Shown here: positions 51,170 to 60,842 of the stretch, piece by piece
Layout: each line of letters starts with the position of its first letter
Numbering within the stretch: the stretch's first letter is position 1
Source: Psoroptes ovis
Lineage: Eukaryota; Arthropoda; Arachnida; Sarcoptiformes; Psoroptidae
Reading direction: 5' to 3'
NCBI GenBank assembly: GCA_002943765.1
Contig: PQWQ01000015.1
Span: 558,001-622,000 of the forward strand
DNA length: 64,000 nucleotides
The notes under the pieces: model-generated
Seen by the model: the letters and a program-made list of their open reading frames with translations, nothing else
What the model was told of the DNA's origin: nothing
The model's database searches: none
Program-made: the position numbers and the translations under genes

Positions 51170-54066
51170 ATGTCGTCAATAATTCGAGAACGGCATCAAC
51201 CTATTAGTGCCCAATCATCATCATCATCATCATCATTGATTGATGGTGGCTACATGTCATCATCATCAACATCATCGACATCATATCAAAATCATAAACA
51301 TAATTCATCATGTGATCAACAACAGCAGCAGCAGCCGCATCAGTATAGCCATATGTATTCTGATAACTGTAATAGATATTATAGACATCGACATCATCAT
51401 CATAATCATCATTTTCATAATTCAAATCAATATTATAATCATCATAATGCATATATCAATTCGATTGGTATCAATAATAATGATTTCAATGATTGTCATG
51501 CAAATCCAAGAAATTATTGCAAATTAGTCTTCAAAATAACAATTGTTTTATTGAGTTTTGCTGGATTTATGTATCAAGCGACCGATATTTGTGCACATTA
51601 TTTTAGTTATCGTACTGTTGTCTATACAAATACTGAACAAGATTCATTAGTTGATCTACCATCGATTACATTTTGTTTACCAACATATTTCACCAAACAA
51701 TCATTAGAAGAATTATATTCGCCATACATTAAACGTAATCTAGAAGAAATGTTATCATTCAATAAAAATCAATCAATGTTGGATGCTATTAAACCAGTTA
51801 TTTATGAAACATTTCAGGTAACTATTTGATTGTTTGGTTTTTTTCCTATGGAATATTTAATTTTGTGTTTTTTAATAGAAACAAACATTCAAAGATCTCA
51901 GTGCAGCACAAATTCTTGAACGTTCTGTATCTGATGATGGTATCATTGAATGTAGATTATTTTATCCGCCCCAACATTGGCCTAATTTGACTAGAGAACG
52001 AATGTACGAAATCGTCCAATATGGTTTACCGTGTGAAGAAGTAACACAAGTAATATCATCGATTAATGCAAATGGAAAATGTTTTACATTTTTTAGTCAG
52101 TTGCTCACCGATAATGATTCCATAAAAGCATATCAGCATAGTAGTGATTCACATCAATTATTAGAATATCAACAATATCCACAAATGACAAGTTTTGCAT
52201 CATCATCAGCATCTTCGGCATCTACACGATCTACTGGTCCAGTTGCACCACCCATTGTTCAGCATTCACGCTATGTACCAGTCTCTCATAAAATTTCAGT
52301 CAATCATGGTTATCGTTTCCATTCAGGTAATTAACGTGATCCATAGATTTGATTCGATATTTCAATTTTATTTCTTTAGGCCGTTTTATACGTTTACAAA
52401 TTCAATTTAATCGTAATCAGTATACGGTAATATCCGATGGCCATCAACGTGAATGTATACAAGTTCATCCACCATTCAAGATTCCATCTGAAGCTTGTAT
52501 ACATTCAATTAATCCTGGCATGAGTTATGATTTTGTATTGACTAAAACGAAAGCAATATTACAGCCACCACCTTATCAAACAAATTGTCAATCATATCAA
52601 GCTGTTACACAAGCTGAAAGTGAATTATTGGCATCAAGTAGTGATCCAAATGAATTGAAAGAATTCTATTTGAAACCAATGTCGAGATCAGATTGTATTG
52701 ATAAATGTATGATACATATTTATGAAAAATATTGTGGTTGTCTACCAATTCATATTAGTATTTGGCAACGAAGTTCATTATTTTTGAATATGTCTGTTTG
52801 TGATTATGAAGATTTTGAGCGTATTGCACCTTGTCTTGAAAAAGAATTGAGTAGCACTTGTTATGATACATGTAAATCGGATTGTATCGATAGGTAATTA
52901 ATGCAAAGATTTTCATATATTATTAAGGCCATTTATAATTTAATTTTTCATTCAATGCTGTATGCAGACATTATCATTTACATGTAGAATCAAGAGTATA
53001 TCCATCAGATGAACAAATCAAACAGGCATCCGGTGTTGAACGCATACGATTGAAACGTTTGAGACAAAATGCTGCAACTATTAGCATTTGGAGCAATTAT
53101 TTAAGTGATATAACATATGTTCACACGCCAGCAATGTCATTGATACAATTAATATGCTATTTAGGAGGTTTAGCTGGTTTATGGTTAGGTGTTTCGGTAA
53201 TGACCGTTTCCGGTTGGTTAGCTCAATTGTATCCATTCATGCAGAAATGGAATTACAAACAGCGTTACATCCTATTGACAGCTAAACAAAATTTACGTTA
53301 TTTTTATGATCAATTCCGTTATCGTCAAACAGGATCACCTAAATCATCGGATGAATATGAAAAAACATCATCAATGATTATTGATGATTGCGGCTGTTTC
53401 ATCAATAAAAATCAATTCAATGATAAATTATGCTGCTGCTATTCAGATGATTCTGGATGTTTTGATTTAAACAATGATAATCAAAATCAATCAAGAATGA
53501 ATAAAGAATTACATCATCAAAAATCCACTTCATCATCAGATTCGGCATCAGGAACGCCTAATCATGTTGCTAAATCATCAACAACAAGTTCAACGATTAG
53601 AAACGAAAATGGTGACGAATGTGAGACAATATTACGAATGGATGATGATGATGATGATCATTTATTTCATCAACAATCAAAAAAATCTGATGACAATAAT
53701 AATGATAATAAACAAATAGATTTAGATAATCATCAATTTATGCAATCATCAACATTGAATAATCATAGCACTAATAATAGTAATATCAGTAGAAATTTTA
53801 TGAATTTTCAAAAAAATTTACGATCACATCCAAATACAATTGCACGTCGTAATATATATTGGTCAAATTATTCATCAATGTCAACATCATCCGATGATTT
53901 ATCATTAATATCATCAAGTACAAATAGTACCAATATAAGTAGTACAGGCATTAATAATAATTCTAATTCAAATTTAAATGCATCAACAATATTACGTCGT
54001 TTATCATTGATTAATAGTCCTAATCCGGCCATAAGTAATTTAGCAAAATATTCATATCGTGTTTGA
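51170..54066 (+). CDS. DEG/ENaC-family amiloride-sensitive sodium channel subunit, four exons
   Basis: Exons are 51170-51817, 51879-52326, 52380-52893 and 52968-54066 (introns of 61, 53 and 74 nt), giving 902 aa. A long cytosolic N-terminus (about 115 residues, Ser runs, His/Gln/Asn-rich) precedes TM1 at about 118-140. The extracellular domain follows with the post-TM1 element F-P-S-type L-P-S-I-T-F-C-L-P and a late Cys-rich region (C-I-D-K-C ... C-G-C-L-P ... C-Y-D-T-C-K-S-D-C). TM2 at about 590-620 reads L-G-G-L-A-G-L-W-L-G-V-S-V, with the G-x-S selectivity-filter signature. The 280-residue cytosolic tail is Ser/Asn-rich. DEG/ENaC proteins form trimeric Na+ channels gated by acid, peptides, touch or tastants; which one is unknown. 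The extracellular domain carries a Ser/Pro-rich insertion at about residues 300-360, ending at an intron. Confidence 0.88.
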
Positions 54067-55606
54067 AAATGCTTGATTGAGTATTGAAAAATCATCGTGA
54101 TTATTATCATTTATCATCATCATTATGATAAACATTGATAAATAGTTAATTTTTTTTTTGAATTTAAATTTATTTATTTTATTTTATTTACTTTATTTTT
54201 TTTTTTTTTTTGGATGAATTTACAAATTTGTTTCAAAATGAATTTAAAACCTTTATTTTTTTCTGAAGTTTATACACATTATTTTTTTTCAGTGGAAAAA
54301 GATAACATTGATTTGGTGATTAATAATATATTTTTTTTCGAAAAAAAAGTGAGAATAATTTAACCAATTGACACATTGATTAAATTGATTAATCGTTAAT
54401 GTTATAATGGCAAAACCACAAGAGTGTCTTTCTTCATAATTATTATTTCAAAAAAAAAAAATCGAAAATCAACATAAACAAGAATATTGACTAATCAAAT
54501 TTTATATAAATTTTATTTTATTTTGTTTTGAAATTTAAATTTTCTGTGATTAATTATGTTATTATTATAAATAATGTAAAAAAAAAATTAAGAAAAATTT
54601 TATTTTGATAATTTATGAAAAAAAATTAATTCGAGAAATGTATAATGTGAACTTGAATCTACATAAATTGAATGAAGATAGAATGAGAGAAAAATTACAT
54701 TAGAATATTTCATTTGAAAAGCACCTGGTTCCAGCAAAAAAAACATAATTTTCAAAAATGTCAAAGCTCATTTTATACACCTTATTAGATTATTCGATTA
54801 TTTATTTATTTATTTATAATCAACTGATTGTTATTATTTGTTTTTTTTTCAAAATTATTCATTTTTTTTCAAACATAATTATTAATATCATTATTATTAA
54901 CCTATCAATTAGTAGGTCAATATCATTCATTTTTTTTTTCTTTTCAATTTATGTACCACACCGAACACTCTAAAACATACACATACATGCATAAACACAT
55001 ATGCATATTAGATGAATATTCATTTATAACAATGATCGTTGTTGTTATTATTATTAAAAACAATTATTTCCATGGAACAATTATTATTATTGTTACTACC
55101 ATTATTCCAACACACACACACACCGAATATACTGAACACAATAGAGAGAGAAAAATTAGGTCACAAATTCCATAAATTCTCCGTAAATAATAACAATAAA
55201 TATTAAATAATTTAACCTTGAATTCATGGCCAACAATATAATACATTATACAACAACAACAACAATATTATTAATGATATTAATGATAATAGTTAATATT
55301 ATTATTAATATTATTATCATTTGCAATAGATAATGAATATTCTTATGTAATTGCAAATTTCAAAGTTCAGATTTTATTTTATTTTTTTGAAAATTTGTGC
55401 TTCTCAGATTACACAGTATTACAATACAAGTATACCGATGCATTTTTGGTTCAAACAAATCTAAAATAGAGTAAATTATTATATTCTTTAGATTCAATAT
55501 ATTTTTGAAAATACATGAATAAAAAATCATCAAATTTTATTTTATTTGATTATGAAATAATCAATTATTTGTGCAGTAGAAATTTCAAGGGATTTCGTTT
55601 CATAAT
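54067..55606. other. Intergenic, convergent 3' flanks
   Basis: 3' flank of the channel gene and of the LDLa gene on the other strand. A/T homopolymers, ATTATT repeats and small open frames only. No gene seen. Confidence 0.6.
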
Positions 55607-56203
55607 TCAATTTCGTCTTCGATGTTCAACATTATCCGAATCTTGATTGAATAATTTTACTCTTGATTTTGAGCCAATTTTCACTGTACCCATGTGTAAT
55701 TGAAAACCTGTACCGAAAAATCGATTAATTCGTTTGAAATTTCTTCGTCGTTTTGGTTGTTGTCGAAAATGGCATACAGCTGGATTTTCATCATCACCAT
55801 TTGGACAATCGACTTTTGTATCACAAATTTGAGTAATATCTATACACAATCCAACAGTACCGGCACATTCATATTTTCCAGCACCACAACGAAAATTATT
55901 ATGATGATTATGATCATCATCATCGTCATCATGTTTTTGTGTTGTTGTTTCAATCGTATTTGGATTAGGTGGCGTCGTGCTAGTATATTTTCCCCAATTA
56001 AATGTTGTTCTTGTATGTTTATTATAATAATGCGTGCCAGTATGTTTGCCCCAATCATAGGTAGTACGTGTTTGACCAGGTTCAGCAACATTGTATTCAT
56101 TTGATGTTTGATCTTCATGATTTATTTTAGCTTCGATGGCCATCGATATTGATACAAAATTGACCAATAAAATGGTCATCAATAATTGTTTGATCATTTT
56201 CAT
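55607..56203 (-). CDS. Secreted LDL-receptor class A domain protein (a)
   Basis: A 198-aa single-exon frame from ATG 56203. The frame stays open further upstream only to a non-ATG codon. A signal peptide (Met-Lys-Met-Ile-Lys then hydrophobic to S-I-S-M-A) is followed by two imperfect repeats, T-R-T-T-Y-D-W-G-K-H-T-G-T and T-R-T-T-F-N-W-G-K-Y-T-S-T. Next come an Asp/His-rich linker and one LDLa module with six Cys (C-G-A-G-K-Y-E-C ... C-I-D-I-T-Q-I-C ... D-C-P-N-G-D-D-E ... C), including the acidic Ca-binding end. A basic stretch (K-R-R-R-N-F-K-R) follows, then a C-terminal element F-G-T-G-F ... V-K-L-F-N-Q-D-S-D-N shared with the neighbour at 56756-57196. LDLa modules bind ligands and calcium; the role of the whole protein is unknown. 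A TATA-like box precedes it. Confidence 0.75.
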   Translation of the reverse strand: MKMIKQLLMTILLVNFVSISMAIEAKINHEDQTSNEYNVAEPGQTRTTYDWGKHTGTHYYNKHTRTTFNWGKYTSTTPPNPNTIETTTQKHDDDDDDHNHHNNFRCGAGKYECAGTVGLCIDITQICDTKVDCPNGDDENPAVCHFRQQPKRRRNFKRINRFFGTGFQLHMGTVKIGSKSRVKLFNQDSDNVEHRRRN

Positions 56204-56271
56204 TTGTTTTGTTATTATTTGACACAAGCGAATCGCATTAAAATAAATTTAATAATGGATTGTAATAAAAA

Positions 56272-56279
56272 TTTATATA
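56272..56279 (-). promoter_or_regulatory. TATA box candidate for LDLa gene (a)
   Basis: TATATAAA on the minus strand, about 70 bp before ATG 56203. It leaves room for a TSS about 30 bp downstream and a short 5' UTR. Confidence 0.45.
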
Positions 56280-56689
56280 GGGAAAAAAATCCAAAATTGA
56301 AATCTTATGATAATTTCCATTGTTGCTATCTGTCAATTGGATCTAAAATAGATTCAATCACTCAATCAAATTCACACTTATAATCAAAAAATTTCAAATC
56401 ACTTGAAAATAATCGATTGATCATTTCAATCTGTTTCAAAGATCCTTTTTTTCCAATATTTGCCTCATTCTGATTGATATCAATGATTACTCCCTGATGA
56501 TAATCAGTGTAAAAATCAATTTACATCATTGTTTTTCAAAATAATTTCTATCGATTTCAATTGATTGAATAATCAATCAAATATCATATGATAATCATTG
56601 ATTGTTTTTAAAGTGTTCGATTGATTAAATTTTAAAGATTATATCTTATTGAAAAATTGCATTTATATGCTGATTTAATGTTCATTAAT

Positions 56690-56697
56690 TATAAATA
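56690..56697 (+). promoter_or_regulatory. TATA box candidate for LDLa gene (b)
   Basis: TATAAATA about 60 bp before ATG 56756, with a T-C-A-rich initiator-like stretch roughly 25-30 bp downstream. Confidence 0.45.
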
Positions 56698-56755
56698 ATA
56701 TATTTTACACTCATTTTCGATCAGATTCAAATTATTTCATTTATTTTGAGGCAAA

Positions 56756-57196
56756 ATGTTTCCATCATTCAAATTTATTGCAATTTGTTCAGCATTATTT
56801 ATTGTTTCGTTTTCAATTGTTTCAGCTGCATCATTACCATCTATACTCGATTGTAACAGTGGCAGCTATATTTGTAAACGTAATGCTGTCATCGAAAAAA
56901 AAACTTGTCTGAAATTGAATCAATTATGCGATGGTAAAAAAGATTGTCCATTTGGTGATGATGAAGAAAATGATTTGTGTGGAACAATCAAGAAATTACG
57001 CGAACAATCAAATAAAAACAATAATAATAATAAAAACACTGATGGCACGGAGAATGATTTCTCTGGCACCGGTTTCATGTTTTCTATTGATAATTTAATC
57101 ATTGATGGTGGTTCAGATGTTAAAATGTTTAATCAAAATTCTGACAATAATGTCCCAGCAGATGAAAATATGACAGAAAATAAATCGACTAACTGA
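56756..57196 (+). CDS. Secreted LDL-receptor class A domain protein (b)
   Basis: A 146-aa single-exon frame. The signal peptide core (A-I-C-S-A-L-F-I-V-S-F-S-I-V) ends S-A-A. One LDLa module with six Cys follows at once (C-N-S-G-S-Y-I-C ... C-L-K-L-N-Q-L-C-D-G-K-K-D-C-P-F-G-D-D-E ... C), then an Asn/Lys-rich linker. The C-terminal element F-S-G-T-G-F ... V-K-M-F-N-Q-N-S-D-N is alignable with that of the divergent neighbour at 55607-56203. The pair looks like an inverted tandem duplication. It lacks the neighbour's W-G-K repeats. Two N-glycosylation sequons occur near the end. Function unknown; secretion is inferred from the signal peptide. Confidence 0.78.
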   Translation: MFPSFKFIAICSALFIVSFSIVSAASLPSILDCNSGSYICKRNAVIEKKTCLKLNQLCDGKKDCPFGDDEENDLCGTIKKLREQSNKNNNNNKNTDGTENDFSGTGFMFSIDNLIIDGGSDVKMFNQNSDNNVPADENMTENKSTN

Positions 57197-57766
57197 ATCA
57201 ATTCGATAAAAAAAAATTTAACAATAAATCAATCAAATAAATTCTTCTCAATATGTATTCATTGAACCAATTGAAAAAACAAATAAAAACTTGAAACATT
57301 GCATTGATTGAATTACATGACAATCGTCAATTTTTGTTTATTTAAAAAAATAAAGATAAATTTCATTATTATCAATTGATTTGATCGATTGATTGAATAA
57401 TCATTCAATTGAACAATATATCACGACATGCAGTCTTCATCGTTGGTGGTAAACAATTGATCAAAATTGATGACATACTGTTTTGGTAACCATTTTCATC
57501 AATATTTTTGCACCAATCGGTATTGAATAAAACTTTGTCGAAAAAAAATATTTTTTAAGCTTGATGGATTTCTATTTTGTTGTTTATGAATTTTCGAGAA
57601 TCTGATTTTATATTTATACAGCTTTCATTAACCACCTGTTGAATGAAATGTTATAAATATTCGAAAAAATTTTGCTTCATGAATTGTAATTATAAAAAAT
57701 TGACAAAATAATCAATCTTTCCTATGATAATTTGTGTCTTCGATCCAAATAAAATAAAATTCGAAA
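57197..57766. other. Intergenic spacer
   Basis: 3' flank of LDLa gene (b), with AATAAA-type signals near 57222-57242 and 57285-57300, then the promoter of the next gene. No other feature. Confidence 0.6.
57691..57698 (+). promoter_or_regulatory. TATA box candidate for the 57767 gene
   Basis: TATAAAAA, 76 bp before ATG 57767. A TSS about 30 bp downstream would give a 5' UTR of about 45 nt. Confidence 0.45.
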
Positions 57767-58330
57767 ATGATTACAATATTTTTATTTTTAACATTCATCA
57801 TAAATAATTATTATTGTCAACAAAATATTTATAACAGTCCGACTGAATTTTCAGCTAAGAATTCAAATGATAATTTAATGAAACTTAATGATATACAATT
57901 GAATAGTTTGAAATTACGTAAACGTATTTGTGAATTAAATGAAAATGAAGTCGATTCATTGAATGATGAAATAACCGAATGTAATCGTTTAAATTATATT
58001 TATCGAATCGAAGAATTATTGAAAGAATGTAGACAATTTAAAGATTTATCAAAACCGTTGACTTATTTAGAATTTGAACGACAAGACTGTTTATATGATG
58101 AATGCCATCTAAGAGTGATGTCGTCTAAAGAATATAGAGATATTATGGATGAATGGGAAGATCTGACATCGGAAGAACGATTGAATCGTGATCATCAACG
58201 TTTTGTCAGTATTTGTTTTTTCCATTTATTTTCCAAAAAAAAAACTTAATGATCAATTTTTTTACTTCTTTTCTAATAGAGATGTATAATTCAAGCATTG
58301 AAAGTCAATTCGACCTCTAGACGACGATGA
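57767..58330 (+). CDS. Small secreted cysteine-patterned protein, possibly microplusin-like
   Basis: Exons are 57767-58204 and 58280-58330 (75-nt intron, phase 0, donor GTCAGT), giving 162 aa. A signal peptide ends near Cys17-Gln. After a polar stretch comes I-C-E-L-N-E-N-E-V-D-S-L, then E-C-N-R-L, L-K-E-C, D-C-L-Y-D-E-C, an acidic helix (E-W-E-D-L-T-S-E-E-R-L) and a last Cys provided by the second exon (R-C-I-I-Q-A-L). Cys spacing and the helix-L-x-C-x-R-L pattern recall microplusin/hebraein, all-helical six-Cys antimicrobial proteins of ticks. Identity is low and the His-rich copper-binding tail is missing, so this is a fold-level guess. The donor site is weak. An unspliced reading would end at 58249 in a Lys-rich tail without the sixth Cys. 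The stop lies 13 bp from the stop of the next gene on the other strand. Confidence 0.6.
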
Positions 58331-58343
58331 ACATTATTTTTTA

Positions 58344-60282
58344 TCAATTTAAAATCATTTTATTCTTAATTAATAGGTTTTCATTCATGATTGCTTTGAA
58401 AATTGTCATCTTTTCATTGTCATTGATAAATTTATGGTGAAACAAAGTATAAAGTGTATTGATTGATTTTTTGTCCAAATCGATCGATACATTATCTAAA
58501 TAAATTTCAATGATATCACATAATATTTCTTTTTGTATCGGTTGATTCCAATGATTTGATGATAGTAATAATTCAATTAAATATTCAAAAATTAAAATGA
58601 AATTTTTTCCAGACCAATTGGAAGGACCAGATGTGAATAATTTTTGAAAAAATTTCAAAAATTCTAATTGATGACTCATTGATGTGAATGATTGTGGGAA
58701 ACATAATAATAAATTTGTAAATAACGTTTCAATGTCGATGAGGTTACATTTTTGAAAATTATTCAAAATGTTTTTGAAATGATTTATTTGAATTATGTTG
58801 CATTTGCTAATGATAATTTCCATAATTATTTTATGTAAAATATCGAGGTTTTCGGGGTTTAAATCTATCGAATTTTCAACTTGTTCGCTGGATTTCCAAG
58901 TAATGATTGGATTAAATTGATTCACAAATAAATGTGCTAAGTATCGATGGAGCAATTCTGAATTACTCATAACCAATTGATCCATTAATTGATTAATAGC
59001 TGGTTCTGGATTTATGAATGTTTCTAGAGTTTGATAAATGAAGAAAAGTTGATTCTAATATCTTTTGAAAAAAATTTAAACAAACCATATATTATTTTGA
59101 ATGTAATTTGACGTACAAATGCATTTTTCCAAAAATTTTTCGATTCAAATTTGATTTTGATGTCTGAAAATTTTTTATCCAGAGTCACGTTGGTTTGATG
59201 CTTATGATAGATAGATTTTAATGAGAAATTAGCAACTCTTTCAGCAAATAATTGAGATAAAAGTGACGTATCTTCAATATTTTGATAAACAATTGAAATG
59301 ATGAATAAATTGAATAATTGATGATATAATTTTGAATATGATTTAAATGCATCAGAAGATATCAATTGACAAATAATATTGATATTATTAATATCTTGAG
59401 TAGATTGAAAATAAATTTTCCAGAATTGATTTAATTTAATATTTTCAACACATTTATCGAGATCATCAATATCCATTTCAAGATCTTCAATAAATTTTAA
59501 TATTTCTAATGAATGAAATTGATCGATATCACAAATTACGAATTCAATGAACCAAATAATAAAATTTCTAATCCATTCATCTTTGGAATTGACGATTGTG
59601 TTCTTTGTATTTCCAATGTTGAAAGCAATTATGATGATTCTCTCAACGACATCATTTTGATTTGGGTGTTTAAGAACATAATGTTTAATTTCATCAAACA
59701 TTTTTTGCTTCGAAACTTGTAATTTATCAGATTTTTCCATGAAAATTTGATTACAGTGATTTATTGCATTCCATAGTGTTTGAAATGATTGATCTTCAAA
59801 TTGATCATCGAATAATTGGTATTCTAATCGATAATAATGTTTTACATGTGAAATGTAAATTGTTAAATTCAAATCTTGGCATACTTTGATGAATAAATGG
59901 GAATCGATTGAAAATTTACAACATTCAAACAGATCAAACACTGGTTGATAATATTGTTTCAGTTTAAGATCAACTGACTCTGTATTGAGTAAAACTATGC
60001 AAAAAACAAAATTAGATTTTAAATTGAATGTAAATGAATCAGATACTTACGTTGAGATGCAAAAATCTCAGTCAATTTATAATCAATTTCACCATAATTA
60101 AATGATTGATCACAACAGGATCGTAATGAATATTTTACAATAATTTTACGCAATTGATTTAAACGTTGAATAAAATTGGAATATTCTTTTTCTTCAGATA
60201 ACAGCGATGATGAATCAAATGTCGATAATATTGCCGTTAATCTCGGTTTATCAATTGGATCAAAATTAAATTTTGTTACCAT
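58344..60282 (-). CDS. 606-aa protein of unknown function, helix-rich
   Basis: Exons (minus strand) are 60051-60282, 59086-59994 and 58344-59023 (introns 56 and 62 nt), in phase throughout. I do not recognise the family. The protein is rich in Leu, Ile, Phe, Lys and Asn with regularly spaced hydrophobic positions, as in all-helical solenoid or HEAT-like proteins. It has no signal peptide, TM segment or catalytic motif that I can see, and low-complexity tracts are absent, unlike most neighbours. Start ATG 60282 is followed by V-T-K-F-N-F-D-P-I-D. Upstream is a 286-bp head-to-head spacer shared with a small membrane protein gene. It might be a divergent subunit of a conserved complex; profile-level comparison would be needed to say which. 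Confidence 0.75.
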
Positions 60283-60568
60283 TTTTGAATTAAATTACAT
60301 GGGAGATAAAAATGCTTTTGCAAAACAATTTATTATTGATGAACATCATTGATAGATGGCAAAACTATACGAAAGAAAAATTCAGCTGATCAGCTGACAT
60401 TGACATATATTTTTTTAAAAACTGAGCATAAAGGGGTAAACCCTTGGAATGGTGAAATGGATTGTTCAAATTGATTGAATTAGAATTAAAATAATTAAAT
60501 TAAACTTGAATAAGTTTTGGAATTATATGATTGTTTACAGCAACGATGAATAACGACTAATAATAGCA
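60283..60568. promoter_or_regulatory. Bidirectional promoter region
   Basis: A 286-bp head-to-head spacer between the 606-aa protein gene and the 76-aa membrane protein gene. It contains a 16-bp palindrome with two CAGCTG hexamers at 60382-60397. No TATA box is clear on either side. Confidence 0.5.
60382..60397. promoter_or_regulatory. Palindromic double E-box
   Basis: TCAGCTGATCAGCTGA is a perfect 16-bp palindrome made of two CAGCTG E-boxes around GATC. It is relatively GC-rich for this window and sits about 100 bp upstream of ATG 60282. CAGCTG is a bHLH recognition hexamer; actual binding is inference. Confidence 0.5.
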
Positions 60569-60799
60569 ATGTTTGGTGATTTGATATTGATTTTAGTATT
60601 CATTTTTTCTTGGTTCTTATCGATTACTATGTTGGGGATTAATGGTTACATTTCATTCAATTTAACAAAAGAACAGCAGACATTCATCAAAGAAGCATCA
60701 CGCATTTCACTACAACGGGAAATACAATCAGATTTAATGTTGAATATTGGCGTACCTTTGGAATCATCAACAACATTTGCAGCGAAAAAAGATGATTAA
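60569..60799 (+). CDS. 76-aa single-pass membrane protein
   Basis: Starts M-F-G-D-L-I-L-I-L-V-F-I-F-S-W-F-L-S-I-T-M-L, a long uncharged N-terminal membrane segment (residues 4-31). A polar, likely cytosolic part with a short amphipathic helix (K-E-Q-Q-T-F-I-K-E-A-S-R) and an acidic/basic end K-K-D-D follow. I do not recognise a family. Its composition is not that of translated AT-rich noise, the stop is clean, and it sits in a divergent promoter arrangement with the 606-aa protein gene. Its stop is only 43 bp from the stop of the convergent CRAL-TRIO gene. It could be a small accessory subunit of a membrane complex. Confidence 0.6.
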   Translation: MFGDLILILVFIFSWFLSITMLGINGYISFNLTKEQQTFIKEASRISLQREIQSDLMLNIGVPLESSTTFAAKKDD

Positions 60800-60842
60800 T
60801 ATTTTATTCACTAAATAAATTGAATTGAATTTACTAAAATTT

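Larger units (their letters stand above)
56204..56755. promoter_or_regulatory. Divergent promoter region of the two LDLa genes
   Basis: This 552-bp head-to-head spacer between two paralogous secreted-protein genes has a TATA-like box at each end. A shared upstream control region is plausible. Nothing else is recognisable. Confidence 0.5.

Noticed and set aside
51204..51452. Minus-strand Met/Asp/Tyr-rich frame
   Set aside because: Antisense to the Ser/His-rich N-terminus of the channel gene (TCA and CAT repeats).
55700..56104. 134-codon plus-strand open frame rich in Ile/Met/Thr
   Set aside because: Exactly antisense to the LDLa gene (a); the sense strand has the signal peptide and six-Cys module.
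56204..56227. LDLa gene (a) start at 56227
   Set aside because: That position is a TTG codon; the first ATG in frame is at 56203, right before a good signal peptide.
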